A stretch of 64,000 nt of DNA from Glebionis coronaria (taxonomy: Eukaryota; Streptophyta; Magnoliopsida; Asterales; Asteraceae). A program made the translations under genes and the position numbers. The notes beneath the pieces are model-generated. The model was not told the DNA's origin, made no database searches, and worked only from the letters and a program-made list of their open reading frames with translations. Each line of letters begins with the position of its first letter. The stretch's first letter is position 1. The DNA lies in contig CM046879.1 of the NCBI GenBank assembly GCA_025667525.1, positions 387,523,039 through 387,587,038 on the forward strand. Direction: 5' to 3'. Of the stretch, positions 1-13,549 are shown in pieces.

Positions 1-1229
1 GGAATTACTGAAATAAAACAGATGATGAATTACTGGAGCTGTAAGACTGATAGGTAAAGTTGCAGCGGAAATCTGTGTATAATCTGTAAAGTCTGATTTA
101 TAAATAATAAAGTTGAACTTTTATCTGTTAAATCTGAAAACATGCATTTACTGTATTTTAATTGCCAGAGCTTATATAGGTCATGTGCTGTAACAACGGT
201 GCATGAATAACTAGAGGGGTGACCTCGTCATGCTGTAGAGGGGTGACCTCTAAATAACTATAGAGGGGTGACCTCTAAATACTGTGCTGGGTGGAGGGAT
301 CAGCTCCAATGTGAAGGATGTAGAGCACACACCACATTCACCCTGATAACTTGTAAACTGATAAGCCTAGGATGCATCCATATGCCCCACTAAACATACT
401 GATAAAATGGCCAAACTGAACATGAGTGGGACGATGCAGGATATCACTCTCCTGTATGTGAGTCACGACACCGGTGCCTCTAGTGCCATGGTTACGGTAC
501 CTCCGTAACTAGTACATAAACTGGTCATGCTTGTATATAATGCTCAGGCAATTTATTTAGTTATTAACATGATTACTGATAAGCTTAAAACATATACTGG
601 GGAAAACATTTGGTTGCAGACGGGGAATCCTAATCATGCATAGGAAAGAAAGTTCTTACTTAAAGGACGGAAAATCCGTACAATCAATAAACGAAAGAGA
701 CAAAAAATAGTAGAGAGATAGGAATATCCGTACCTTAGTTAGATCTTAACGCCAAACAACGTCTAAACTTATTTACTGATCAAGTTATCTACATAAAATA
801 ATCAACTAGTACTTATCAATATAAGAAGCATATTAATTTTGAATCATTTCATTTACTCGTTTTATTTATTTTTCATCATTAGCTTCAAAATGTGTTCCAA
901 TTGAAATTCTTATGACACGATTTTAGAGAGTACATAGTATAATATAGAAATGGCAAAAAGTGGTAAAAGAAAATATAAGTTCATTCATTTTTTATTAGCC
1001 CACATAATACAGGGACTGAATGTGTAAAATTAGATTAAACCATGTAAATGACAATTTATCAAGATAAAAAAAACGCATACTGCGTCTTATCGAAATGGTT
1101 TTAAGAGGCTCATTCTTAAACAATACATGTTTCTTCCTTTCATTTCACCACCGAACATACACTTCCGTAATATGCCAATAATAAGTATACAGGCTTATAG
1201 TATTTCGTGCCATACATGGTGTTCATATG
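1..1229 (-). repeat. Left (3') LTR of element Z, first part
   Basis: Matches 17555-18785 with scattered substitutions. It is interrupted after 1229 by element A and resumes at 11753. The uninterrupted sister LTR shows the empty site at 18781-18785 (ATATG), which proves the insertion. No gene is visible. Confidence 0.9.
210..278. repeat. Short tandem hairpin repeat in the Z LTR, three units
   Basis: Three units built on AGAGGGGTGACCTCT begin near 213, 237 and 262, about 25 bp apart. Each can fold as AGAGG/CCTCT around a five-base loop. The sister LTR has the same three units (17767-17830). The related B LTR has two diverged versions in the opposite orientation (28263-28308). Confidence 0.8.
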
Positions 1230-4200
1230 TTTAACACCCCCAAATTTACACGCAGCGGAATACATCTTTGGGTGCTAAACAATGATACAACAACACATAA
1301 TTTATAAAGAACGACTCGAAAAGAGACGTTTTAGATTTATCGTTCCTAAAACATTTGTCAGAGTAGCGTAGTCCCAAGTAATCATTACCAAAAGATAAGT
1401 TAAAACAACATATTGGTTTGTTTTGAAAATGGAACTATAAATGGATCAAAGAGTTTGAACAACAAAAGCAGTGCACAACTTCATTCCCCGTGACCTCCAA
1501 GCTTCCACTTCTTGATTACCTGAAATACATGTGAGTAAAACAATCAGCAAAAATGCCGAGTGAATCTATAGGTTTATGAAATCAATTTGAACACAAGCAA
1601 AGATTATAAGTTTGTGGCATGCTTATAAGCATCAAATAATAATTTGCATCAACAATGATAATTGTATATAGCATAAATTGCAATAAGCTCATGGAACCGA
1701 GCCCTTAGACACTCCCATATCAGTCTAATAAGACGAGAGATTTATTAATTGTCGGTTACCTCCAGATTATTGGTACATTGCCGTATACCTGACTTCTCAA
1801 TACAATATGCTCAAACAGTGTGGAGGTCGGGCCTAAGCTTCTATGACAAGTCCACAAAAACTGAACCGGGGCGGCTTCCCCCATAGATCTATTAATTGTA
1901 CTAGCGGTTAACCCATCATAGGTTAATTAACGGTCCATAATTGAGGTTTTAACAAAGGCAATCACTTAATGCAATTTAAAGGCAACCACGGGTCCATTCA
2001 TAGAGGGACAAAGCATACCATAAAAATCTTGTGTTCTAAGTTTATAAAACATGTATTCCCCCTCGCGGGTTTAAAATCATTTAATAACTAGTATAAAGCG
2101 AGGCTATAGACTCACGTTGATAATGAAAGGCGTATTATCGGCTACGGGCGTGCTTCGGTCACGGAAACCTATATAAATAATAATCGGTCTTAGACTCTTG
2201 TCTAATGACTTTTATCAAGATAACAATATACATATGATGATTTTGTACATATGATGATGATCAAGTGGGTTTATATATCCTTGTTTACTCATTTTAGTGT
2301 TTACGTTTTGGTAACTTTTTACTAGTTTACTAGTTTTACCTAATTACCTATTTTAATTCCAATAAGCTTAGTATAAGTTCTTTAACTTGTTTTAATCCAT
2401 TTTATACCTATATTATCAGTATCTATACTTTCCATGTTGGGCCCAAATGGGTTAAGCACAATAAGTTCTTTTTATAAGTGTTTAACTTATTTAGTCCAAT
2501 TATTAGTCCAATATGCTTAGTTAGCTCGTTAATGTCCGTATGTCCTATAGTTCGGGTTTTATCGGTTTTTACTTGTATTAGTTACTTATATATCAGTATA
2601 TGACTTTTAAAAACTTTACATTAGACGGGTTTGATCGTCTAAGTTTTATTTGACGAAAAACGTTAATTTTACGGTAATAGCCAAAAAAGTCGTAAAAAAT
2701 CAAGTTTATAGTTTTTATTACTTATAAGTATTATTACACAACCATTTATATAATTCATCCATTTAATTAACCTTTTACATATTTATATAAATAAGTTTCA
2801 TAAGTTAGTGGGTTTTTATTTTACATTTTATAGAATAAAATTTGAGTGCTTATATAATAATAATAAACATTAATTCTCAAAATCTGATTTTTATCTTCAT
2901 GTTAACCATTTTTATCATATCTAGAGTTATATAATGAATTAGAAGCTCATTTTTGGATGACATGTTCTTCATATTATGTGCTACATTTAACTTAGTTATA
3001 GCTACTGCTCATTTTAAGTTCATCTTGCCTTAACAGTCCCTACAAAACTGCTTATTCAGATTAGAACACCTAACTTGTTTTGATCATATCTCACTCATTA
3101 TATTGATTCCATTGCATGGCCAACTCTCACATGTGTATAACATCTTGTACTTACTGTAAATGGATCATACCATGCAGTTTAATCAGTTCAAATTTTAGTT
3201 ATATACTGTTTTTATACAGCCAACTAAATAATCATGATTTTAGCCTTATTTCTCATGGTTATTAACATTTTTAAGCATATTTATCAACACTTGATCCTCA
3301 CACAACATTTTTATCATCATATATACATCATATACATATACAAAATGAAAGAAAATACATTTGTTCTTTACAAAAATAACAAGAGAAAATGGAGAGGATG
3401 ATCTTCTTTACCAACCAAGTGTATTTCTTGTTTTTGGAAGACAAGAACTTGATGAACACCACAAATAACTCCAAGATCATCAAACACCAAGAACAATATT
3501 TGAGAAATCAGCCCTAGGACACAAGCAAATCACCTCCAATGTTGTTAAAATGGCCACCAAATGATTAAGGCTTCAAGATAACTCCATGATAGAGCTAGTA
3601 AACATGTATTTCATGGCTAGAAAAGATCAAAAGGGGTGTTTGTAGCTTGAATATGGATGGCAAGGGTGAAGTGGTTGAGAGTATTTGAGAGAGTTTTGCA
3701 TGTAAGTAAATGGTATGTGTGAAAGTTGCTAGTGGTTTTGAGTTAGTGGGAAAGAACTAAGCTTAAGGTGTAAGCTTTGCTTACACTTGTAAGTGTTTAG
3801 CTAACATGATGCCACATATGGTTGTGGTGTCATGTTGGTGCCATCCAAGCTAGCTAGTGGGGTGGGATAATGTATTTTGTCCCACCTCACTAATTTACGG
3901 GTATTCCTCGATTCTAGTTTTCTCGATTTGCGTGCCCTCGGGTCGTTTTACGAAAAACGTTTTTATAAATTATGAATCAACGACACAAAACGAATCCAAT
4001 AAAAATTGTCTCATCAAAAACGGAGTTCAAAAACGTAAATACGTAATCCTAAGGTTTCCGGTTTAGTCGTAAGGGACGCTAAATTATGCACGTAAGCCCA
4101 AATTTAAATCCGTAAATTGTGAGTTCGTCAACCAACACAAAAATAAGTTTCAAAATATTATACGAGAAAATATTTCACTACCTGAAAATGTTAGATTGTA

Positions 4201-4497
4201 CTTTTTAAAAGTTTAAACGCACACGAAAAATAATAACATAATGACTCGATACGTAATTGAAACGATATCGTCGAAAGTATTAAATATCGAAACTATCGAT
4301 AATAAAATATAAAATTTTTGGCATCCGTCGGTATCGCAATCACTAGTAGTCCTCGTTGCTCGTCAAAATATTAAAATATAATATTTAATATCGGTTTCAA
4401 CTTAAACCGTTAAACATAATAATATTTAACGTTATAAAATACTTCAAAATAATTGAAAATAGAACTAAATTATGACCTTATTTTTACGGGTTTTACA
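1230..4497 (-). repeat. 3' LTR of element A
   Basis: 3,268 bp, a near-identical direct repeat of 8519-11747. It keeps a roughly 43-bp stretch near 2335-2380 that the other LTR has lost. It contains the module shared with the W and Y LTRs (about 3855-4075), in which a 69-codon antisense frame stays open. Confidence 0.92.
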
Positions 4498-7400
4498 TCC
4501 TCACCACCTTAAGGGAGCGACGTCCTAGCGCTCAACTCGCCTCACTTTCGCCAACGCGCATTAAAGTCTCAATAAACATCGTCGTTGAAAGTCATAAAGA
4601 TATTACATAATATGTGTTCTACATGATCGGACGTCATCGGATGATGCCGTCTCAAGTTCTCACAACTTACGATCATTTGACTAGATCACACACCATATAA
4701 GTACATAAAAGAAAAGGTCGAACACAAACATCGAGTATAGATCTCCACCGTTAATCATCGAGAAAACCTTGAACGAACCCTTGATAATAACCACTTGATC
4801 TCCAGAGTCTTTCCACTTGCGGTGTCGGCTTCAACATACTCCTCGAGGTTGTAACGAAATTATTAACTCCATTCATTAAGAGATTCGGTCCTCAATCATT
4901 CCACTAGTACACGCATAAATCCTGGTGATACTTATCGTTTCTTCTTATACACTGCTTCCCGAGATTCATTTTAAACTCAAAATAAAATAGTGATCTTCAG
5001 TACGAGGAACAGAACGAGATAAAAATAAATTCAATAAACGCATAAACGGACAAGATATGGTAAAATGATTTAAGGTTGACGATCGATGAGGGATCTCGAC
5101 TTACGTAACCATAAAACATAATAATTCGCAATACTAGAAAAATGAGAGCGAAGAATGAATTAAATATTAACAATAAAGTAACATTTGTCACAATTATCCG
5201 TCCCGGATGTGTATTACCTTAAAACTTAGTTGAGGTACCTTCTTGATAAAGATGATATATTAAAAATAGAAGTTAAATAGCTTCATAATTTATTTTGGTT
5301 GTCTTAAGAAACTTTGAAAGATTGACATGAATTTATTAATTAAACTCGTATTGATGTTTACAATTAGGAAATATAATTTCTAAATTAAATCATTATTAGG
5401 AATATATATTAAACTGGTAATTTCATTACATTAAAAGTAAAGTATGATAAGTCAATTAGTTCAAAAGGTAGAACATAATTTTGTTTTAAACATTAGTTTT
5501 AGTTATACAAAATATGGTGTATAAATTTGACCTTTTACTTGTGATGGTTATTTCGATAATTGAAAATCATTGGAAAATGTATAAACATAAAAATTTTATA
5601 ATATGTTGTAGAAATACTTAAAGGTGTTTATTATTTCAATATAAACATGGAATATATTCGGGTTTCGAAATGTGACAAGATAACAAACGAATACGAATGA
5701 AAATAATAGTCAACAATTAATACGAAATCAATGGTACAAAAGAGAACGAAGCAAATGTCGTATGAATTCTTAAAGAGAATAATAAAATAAAGGCATTGAT
5801 GGTATGACGATAAGAAATAATAGATTAAACAAGTTGTCAAATTTGGTTGGTGCGGTCGATGGTTCACCAATATCAGCTCGTTAACTTAGCGGTGGTCGTT
5901 ACACGATCGGAAATAAGATCCATACAAAAATTTTAATCAAAGAAAATTCCTAATAATCACTTGTAATTAAAACAAATCAAATGAATGATGTTAGTGTTTA
6001 AGGAGAGAAGTCAAAGCATGGTTCACAAGAGTGGATTTCGAGACAGACGAGAGTGACGGACGTCATCCCGGATATACGGAAATCGCTCTAGTGATAATTC
6101 ATTATTCACGTGCGGAGACATTCCAAAGATCTACCCAGTCGCATAAATAAGATGGGACGAGAAGGAAGGATAAAACATTGAGACTTTCAAGTCATTTATC
6201 AACAGTCAGTAATTAGACGAACGATCAAAAGAAATCAGTTATAAGACAAAATGAAGTAACAAGTGAAAAAGCGATCGTCGAGTAAAAACATATTCGTAAG
6301 CGCGTAATTCGTTTAAGAAAAGGTAAGAAAATGTATGCGGATGCATAGAAATTGCGCTACTTGCATAAGATATGAAGGTTTTCAAAACTTCTTTTCACTT
6401 TATTTCATTTTATTTATCTTTATCATAAATACAAGTAAAAAGTTGATTATTATCAAGATTTTTGAGGTGACTACTATTCAGCTTAGCATGGCTCCTTCTA
6501 AATTAGACATAGGTGATCAGGCCATGTATAATTTAGGAATAGCAATTCAGTGCTCAGTTTCGTCGAAGAGTATTACGTTTCTTATGTTTATATAAACCAT
6601 GCCATTTGAAAAATGGAATTTAAAAATAGTTTATAATTTTATAGGATACAGTAATTTGTGAGATACTTAATAAGCAACTTTTAATCATACGAAAAGTATT
6701 TTATAAGACCAAAGTAAAAATAATTGGTGAAAATAATGGTAAAACAATATCAGATTTATTTATAATATGACATTATGACAACGTATAAAGTAGTCAAAGT
6801 TTTGCAAAAAGTGGCAAATAGTAGCTCATAAAACAACCAATGAAATGGTTACAAGTTGTTAAGTTTTCAAAGGGTTATAAGGTTTAGACGAAAACGCCAT
6901 GAGACACGCGATAAAATATCGACGAAGAATGTGAAGACAAAACTTCAAAACTCAACCCAAGTCAGTGGAAGGTTAAAAGAAAATAAAAATAAAATAACAT
7001 CGAATGACAAATGAGTCATATATATGAAAAGAATAAAACAATCTACATGTGTATTCTTTGTAAGATAATCGACACAACATGCTTTTAAGAAAGTATGTTA
7101 TTCGTTTTTAAATTACACCATTAATCCGGTAATTGCTAATCCTGTACTGTTTTTATTTTTAAATATTTTCACATGCAACTAGTATTCGTTAGTTGTAAAA
7201 TAATATTTGTTAAAATTTTTCGATCTCAAATGAAATCAAAACAGCTTAGAAACATTTAAAACTCGTGTTCTGAATTTTCTATCAGATTTAACTTTTAAAT
7301 ATGAGCCGATTAATTGACCCGATAAACGACATCTCCAAGACTCAGAGTCTAAAGCATTTTGATGCAAAACGATGTTTCAGACGACTTTCTAGTTTTACCC

Positions 7401-8518
7401 GAGACCTGAAAACCAATGTAAAATGACCAAAATACCCCTGCAAGTTCTGTGCAGGTTTGACTATTTTATTTTAAAAAACGCAGGTTTTACTTTTAAGTTT
7501 TGACCTGTTTATACTGCCCCTACAGTTTCTGCATAAAGTGTATTTTTCGACACTTCTTAACGGCTCAAAATATATACATATATACACACATGTCTTGTGG
7601 ATTTTATAACAACGAAAAACAAATCTCGTAATGAGCATCAAATAAAATATAGCATGATGAATGACAGAAAATGCTTCAAGGTCTTCAACACGAAATTTAG
7701 GAAGCAAACCGGTGAAAGACGTTCGTAATTTAAGTTTCAAGGGGCAATGTAGGCAAATCTCCTTGGTGCCACGATTGTCCAAAAACACAAAACATAACAA
7801 GAAAAGAATGGAACATTAACATGCTACACTCCGGAAGCGAGAAGGTTAATGAAAAACAAATGATATAATTTTAAATAAGTAAAATCGTATTCCAATTCTA
7901 GCGCCATAATCTAGACGATGATTTATAAAATGACGATAACGTTACCAAGATATAAGTGAACAATACACTTCGGAGTCGATACATATAAATGTCAATAAAT
8001 AGCGGTTAGTCTATTCCAAGGACACATTGAGCTACACAATGGTCTAGAAATTACGTTTCAAGACGTCCAAGCACAAATAGCCGGAAGACGATTTGGATAT
8101 CTACGTAGATATCTCAAAGGGTAAAATAATGAAAGTAACGCGCGCAGATGAAGGTATGTAAGGTCATAATATAAAATTTTTGCAATAAAAGCAATTTAAA
8201 TACTTCAAAAATTAATACAGAAAGATCTTGAAATTCATTGTATTTATTTAAGTAAATCATTAATAAATAATAAACATTTATCGAAAAGTTTAACGACATA
8301 AATATATATTGATAAAGGATTATAGTATTTATTTAGAAATACTTAGCAATAAGGCATACATAATAATGTATACTAAAGTTGTAATCCCAGAAGTAGCTTG
8401 AACCTGAAGTCACGCGAAATCATGTGCACCGACTCTTTGAAAAATAAAACCGACAGTTATAGTTTAGGTTTTTAGAAAAATACCTAGTTCTCTATAACTC
8501 ATGGCTCTGGTACCAATC
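4498..8518 (-). other. Internal region of element A, no recognisable coding domain
   Basis: AT-rich sequence of 4.0 kb. A purine-rich tract on the minus strand (4498-4510) abuts the 3' LTR as a polypurine tract should. The leader just inside the PBS resembles the leader of Y (the shared 'gttatagagaac' stretch). I looked for gag zinc knuckle, protease, RT FxDD and integrase motifs on the minus strand and found none. The longest frames (7471-7800 minus, 109 codons; 6335-6595 plus, 86 codons) resemble nothing I know and are probably chance. Either pol was never present or it has decayed beyond reading by eye. Confidence 0.7.
8503..8515 (-). promoter_or_regulatory. Primer-binding site of element A
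   Basis: On the minus strand this reads TGGTACCAGAGCC, three bases inside the LTR end. It matches the tRNA-Met PBS core TGGTATCAGAGC apart from one base. It fixes the element's orientation. Confidence 0.8.
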
Positions 8519-11500
8519 TTTAACACCCCCAAATTTACACGCAGCGGAATACATCTTTGGGTGCTAAACAATGATACAACAACACATAATTTATAAAGAA
8601 CGACTCGAAAAGAGACGTTTTAGATTTATCGTTCCTAAAACATTTGTCAGAGTAGCGTAGTCCCAAGTAATCGTTACCAAAAGATAAGTTAAAACAACAT
8701 ATTGGTTTGTTTTGAAAATGGAACGATAAATGGATCAAAGAGTTTGAACAACAAAAGCAGTGCACAACTTCATTCCCCGTGACCTCCAAGCTTCCACTTC
8801 TTGATTACCTGAAATACATGTGAGTAAAACAATCAGCAAAAATGCCGAGTGAATCTATAGGTTTATGAAATCAATTTGAACACAAGCAAAGATTATAAGT
8901 TTGTGGCATGCTTATAAGCATCAAATAATAATTTGCATCAACAATGATAATTGTATATAGCATAAATTGCAATAATCTCATGGAACCGAGCCCTTAGACA
9001 CTCCCATATCAGTCTAATAAGACGAGAGATTTATTAATTGTCGGTTACCTCCAGATTATTGGTACATTGCCGTATACCTGACTTCTCAATACAATATGCT
9101 CAAACAGTGTGGAGGTCGGGCCTAAGCTTCTATGACAAGTCCACAAAAACTGAACCGGGGCGGCTTCCCCCATAGATCTATTAATTGTACTAGCGGTTAA
9201 CCCATCATAGGTTAATTAACGGTCCATAATTGAGGTTTTAACAAACGCAATCACTTAATGCAATTTAAAGGCAACCACGGGTCCATTCAGAGAGGGACAA
9301 AGCATACCATAAAAATCTTGTGTTATAAGTTTATAAAACATGTATTCCCCCTCGCGGGTTTAAAATCATTTAATAACTAGTATAAAGCGAGGCTATAGAC
9401 TCACGTTGATAATGAAAGGCGGATTATCGGCTACGGGCGTGCTTCGGTCACGGAAACCTATATAAATAATAATCGGTCTTAGACTCTTGTCTAATGACTT
9501 TTATCAAAATAACAATATACATATGATGATTTTGTACATATGATGATGATCAAGTGGGTTTATATATCCTTATTTACTCATTTTAGTGTTTACGTTTTGG
9601 TAACTTTTTACTAGTTTACTAGTATAAGTTCTTTAACTTGTTTTAATCCATTTTATACCTATATTATCAGTATCTATACTTTCCATTTTGGGCCCAAATG
9701 GGTTAAGCCCAATAAGTTCTTTTTATAAGTGTTTAACTTATTTAGTCCAATTATTAGTCCAATATGCTTAGTTAGCTCGTTAATGTCCATATGTCCTATA
9801 GTTCGGGTTTTATCGGTTTTTACTTGTATTAGTTACTTATATATCAGTTTATGACTTTTAAAAACTTTACATTAGACGGGTTTGATCGTCTAAGTTTTAT
9901 TTGGCGAAAAACGTTAATTTTACGGTAATAGCCGAAAAAGTCGTAAAAAATCAAGTTTATAGTTTTTATTACTTATAAGTATTATTCCACAACCATTTAT
10001 ATAATTCATCCATTTATTTAACCTTTTACATATTTATATAAATAAGTTTCATAAGTTAGTGGGTTTTTATTTTACATTTTATACAATAAAATTTGAGTGC
10101 TTATATAATAATAATAAACATTAATTCTCAAAATCTGATTTTTATCTTCATGTTCACCATTTTTATCATATCTAGAGTTCTATAATGAATTAGAAGCTCA
10201 TTTTTGGATGACATGTTCTTCATATTATGTTCTACATTTAACTTAGCTATAGATACTGCTCATTTTAAGTTCATCTTGCCTTAACAGTCCCTACAAAACT
10301 GCTTATTTAGATTAGAACACCTAACTTGTTTTGATCATATCTCACTCATTATATTGATTCCATTACATGACCAACTCTCACATGTGTATAACATCTTCTA
10401 CTTACTGTAAATGGATCATACCATGCAATTTTATCAGTTCAAGTTTTAGTTATATACTGTTTTTATACAGCCAACTAAATAATCATGATTTTAGCCTTAT
10501 TTCTCATGGTTATTAACATTTTTAAGCATATTTATCAACACTTGATCCCCACACAACATTTTTATCATCATATATACATCATATACATATACAAAATGAA
10601 AGAAAATACATTTGTTCTTTACAAAAATAACAAGATAAAATGGAGAGGATGATCTTCTTTACCAACCAAGTGTATTTCTTGTTTTTGGAAGACAAGAACT
10701 TGATGAACACCACAAATAACTCCAAGATCATCAAACACCAAGAACAATAGTTGAGAAATTAGCCCTAGGAAACAAGCAAATCACCTCCAATGTTGTTAAA
10801 ATGGCCACCAAATGATCAAGGCTTCAAGATAACTCCATGATAGAGCTAGTAAACATGTATTTCATGGCTAGAAAAGATCAAAAGGGGTGTTTGTAGCTTG
10901 AATATGGATGGCAAGGGTGAAGTGGTTGAGAGTATTTGAGAGAGTTTTGCATGTAAGTAAATGGTATGTGTGAAAGTTGCTAGTGGTTTTGAGTTAGTGG
11001 GAAAGAACTAAGCTTAAGGTGTAAGCTTTGCTTACACTTGTAAGTGTTTAGCTAACATGATGCCACATATGGTTGTGGTGTCATGTTGGTGCCATCCAAG
11101 CTAGCTAGTGGGGTGGGATAATGTATTTTGTCCCACCTCACTAATTTACGGGTATTCCTCGATTCTAGTTTTCTCGATTTTCATGCCCTCGGGTCGTTTT
11201 ACGAAAAACGTTTTTATAAATTATGAATCAACGACACAAAACGAATCCAATAAAAATTGTCTCATCAAAAACGGAGTTCAAAAACGTAAATACGTAATCC
11301 TAAGGTTTCCGGTTTAGTCGTAAGGGACGCTAAATTATGCACGTAAGCCCAAATTTAAATCCGTAAATTGTGAGTTCGTCAACCAACACAAAAATAAGTT
11401 TCAAAATATTATACGAGAAAATATTTCACTACCTGAAAATGTTAGATTGTACTTTTTAAAAGTTTAAACGCACACAAAAATAATAACATAACGACTCGAT

Positions 11501-11747
11501 ACGTAATTGAAACGATATCGTCGAAAGTATTAAATATCGAAACTATCGATAATAAAATATAAACTTTTTGGCATCTGTCGGTATCGCAATCACTAGTAGT
11601 CCTCGTTGCTCGTCAAAATATTAAAATATAATATTTAATATCGGTTTCAACTTAAACCGTTAAACATAATAATATTTAACGTTATAAAATACTTCAAAAT
11701 AATTGAAAATAGAATTAAATTATGACCTTATTTTTACGGGTTTTACA
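8519..11747 (-). repeat. 5' LTR of element A
   Basis: 3,229 bp, direct repeat of 1230-4497, about 40 bp shorter through one internal deletion near 9618. Both A LTRs end in the same AA dinucleotide on the minus strand. Confidence 0.92.
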
Positions 11748-11752
11748 ATATG

Positions 11753-12675
11753 GTTTTTACATGTAATAACAGGAGGTTGATCAATTTACCTCAAGGCTAC
11801 CAGAAATATAGGAGAACAAATATCCTCAAGATCACAACCACTAAGATTCAACGAGACACAAACCAACCGAAAAACCAAGACATAACCGAACCGCTAAGCA
11901 TAAGCCGAATCTCTACACAACCTCGAACAATAACCGCGGACCAACGAGACCGGTACTCGGGCCAGAACATGCACTTGACTCAATCGACCACCACTCCAAC
12001 GGACATGATTCAAGATGACTGCTGTGTTTTCTTTTAAACGATCATTGTTGTGCAACATTACATTGCCATCACATCATGTAAATACATGCAGCCACATTCT
12101 CACTTGGTTCTCTATTATTATTTAGGGTTTTTGGTTTCGTGCGTTGATCAACTGAGAGGATATGATTTGATACGTGATAATTGAGCCACCCATTTGACCA
12201 GTACAAAATTTTAACGGTTTCCTTAATAATCAATGATATTTATGTATATTATTTATTTGTATTAACTCGGATCATATATATGTTTACCACTAACTGTTTC
12301 CTTTTATGAAAGGCTAACCTAAATGAGTTTCTTAACAAACAATTATATTTAATAAAATTTACTATCTCAAACTTATTCTTCCATTGCGTGATAACGTTAT
12401 ATGAAACGTAAAACATAGATACATGTTTACTAAAAAATGACTTAGTAAAACCATGAAAACATATCAGCTAGTTATTTATTTGAGTCATAGAGATATTCAT
12501 TAATAATGCTTTAATAATAATAATGTATTACTTATTTTCTGAATAAACAATAATTTCACAATACTTGGATGGTTAAAATTAATTATTATCCTGAATAATT
12601 AATTACATAACGTTTTTAATTAAAGCTGAGACTGCGTGAAATTAAAATTCATGGATTTTAAAAGCGGGTATTACA
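11753..12675 (-). repeat. Left LTR of element Z, second part
   Basis: Continues the LTR after element A and matches 18786-19708. It ends at 12675 with TATTACA, which is the LTR 5' end (TGTAATA) on the minus strand. An open frame at 11750-12037 is LTR sequence, not a gene. Confidence 0.9.
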
Positions 12676-12785
12676 ATTCTTCCCCTCTAAAAAAATATAA
12701 TTCGTCCACGAATTAGAGACGTGATAATATCGTGGTTTTACAATTCTTACCCTCTATAAAGAGGAATTCGTCCCCGAATTAAAAG
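12676..12785 (-). promoter_or_regulatory. Polypurine tract of element Z, present twice
   Basis: On the minus strand a GGACGAATT box and an AGAGGGGAAGAAT purine run lead directly into the LTR at 12675, the same arrangement as B at 33963-33995. A second diverged copy lies about 65 bp further in (12737-12780), again followed on the minus strand by a TGTAAAACC-like LTR start. One copy is the functional tract; the other looks like a tandem duplication including the first bases of an LTR. Confidence 0.7.
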
Positions 12786-12904
12786 TAATAAGCTGATCAA
12801 GTTATAAGAGTTGAAAGGACACATATGCTGAAAGAACATGAAGGCTGAAAAGACATATAAGCTGGAGGATCCTTCGTCCTTGATTTAGAACATGATGTTG
12901 TTGA

Positions 12905-12990
12905 AAGGGTATAAACGTGACATGGCTGAAGTAAACATTGAACGTGACATGGCTGAAGAGAACATGGAACGTGACATGACTGAAAGAACT
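12905..12990. repeat. Tandem copies of an 18-bp unit
   Basis: The string 'cgtgacatggctgaa' recurs at about 12916, 12947 and 12970 with small changes, flanked by 'gaac'. It lies in the degenerate 3' part of the Z internal region. No function is visible. Confidence 0.7.
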
Positions 12991-13002
12991 TAATTGGATT
13001 TA

Positions 13003-13160
13003 TTAAAGGAAAAGGATGAGAGGTCCGGATGGACTCCTCCGTTTCAAGTGGCCTTCCGCTCGAAACGATTCCTTCAAAGGTCTAAACATAATAAAAATGT
13101 TGGTCCTGATGACCCTGTCCTGATGATGCTGAATAGTTTCTGGTTCCATACTTAAGATGG
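13003..13160 (-). pseudogene. Degenerate chromodomain at the C end of Z integrase
   Basis: The minus-strand frame contains QDRVIRT followed by a stretch whose spacing resembles the chromodomain at the C end of B pol (QERVI, then a damaged domain, 33740-33918). The position next to the 3' LTR is where chromoviral integrases carry this domain. The aromatic residues are not preserved. The identification rests on alignment by eye with B and is moderate. Confidence 0.5.
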
Positions 13161-13549
13161 ATTTTCTGAGTTTGATAGAATGAATAAGATATAGCATGTA
13201 GTATACATGAAACGGTTCGTATAATTATCTTGAAGAGATAACAATTATATATCTGAGCAAGCTGCTGAAAATATATAGGGATGAACTACGTGAACAATTG
13301 TAAACGTGCTACGTGAGCAATTGTGAACGTGGTTCACGATTATATGATGAATGATGAGCATGGAGTATATCATGAACGTATGATGACTGAGGAAGAATGC
13401 CAAACAATACGGCCTGATACGTGCAACGTCTTCCTGGTTATGGAATAGTTGTGCTATACTTGGGGTCTGGTTTCTCAAGCTGCCTGTCACCGTATTTGGT
13501 AATAAACTGTGAAACGCGTATCGCGAGATGGAACACGAACCTGAACGTG

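Larger units (their letters stand above)
1230..11747 (-). mobile_element. Element A: LTR retrotransposon with 3.2-kb LTRs and no recognisable proteins
   Basis: Two direct repeats (1230-4497 and 8519-11747) flank a 4.0-kb internal region. The insertion is bounded by a perfect 5-bp duplication ATATG (1225-1229 and 11748-11752), and the empty site is present in the other Z LTR at 18781-18785. The PBS (8503-8515) lies beside the right LTR, so the element reads on the minus strand. The LTR begins TGTAAAACCC but ends GTGTTAAA instead of ending in CA. Its LTR shares its middle and U5-side sequence with W and Y but has a different U3 start, so it is a related subfamily. Without visible gag or pol it may be non-autonomous or simply too degraded. 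Confidence 0.92.

Noticed and set aside
3857..4066. A 69-codon frame repeated in five LTRs as a possible small gene
   Set aside because: It lies antisense to the element, the DNA is conserved on both sides of the frame, and the start and composition look accidental. Kept only as a finding about the LTR module.
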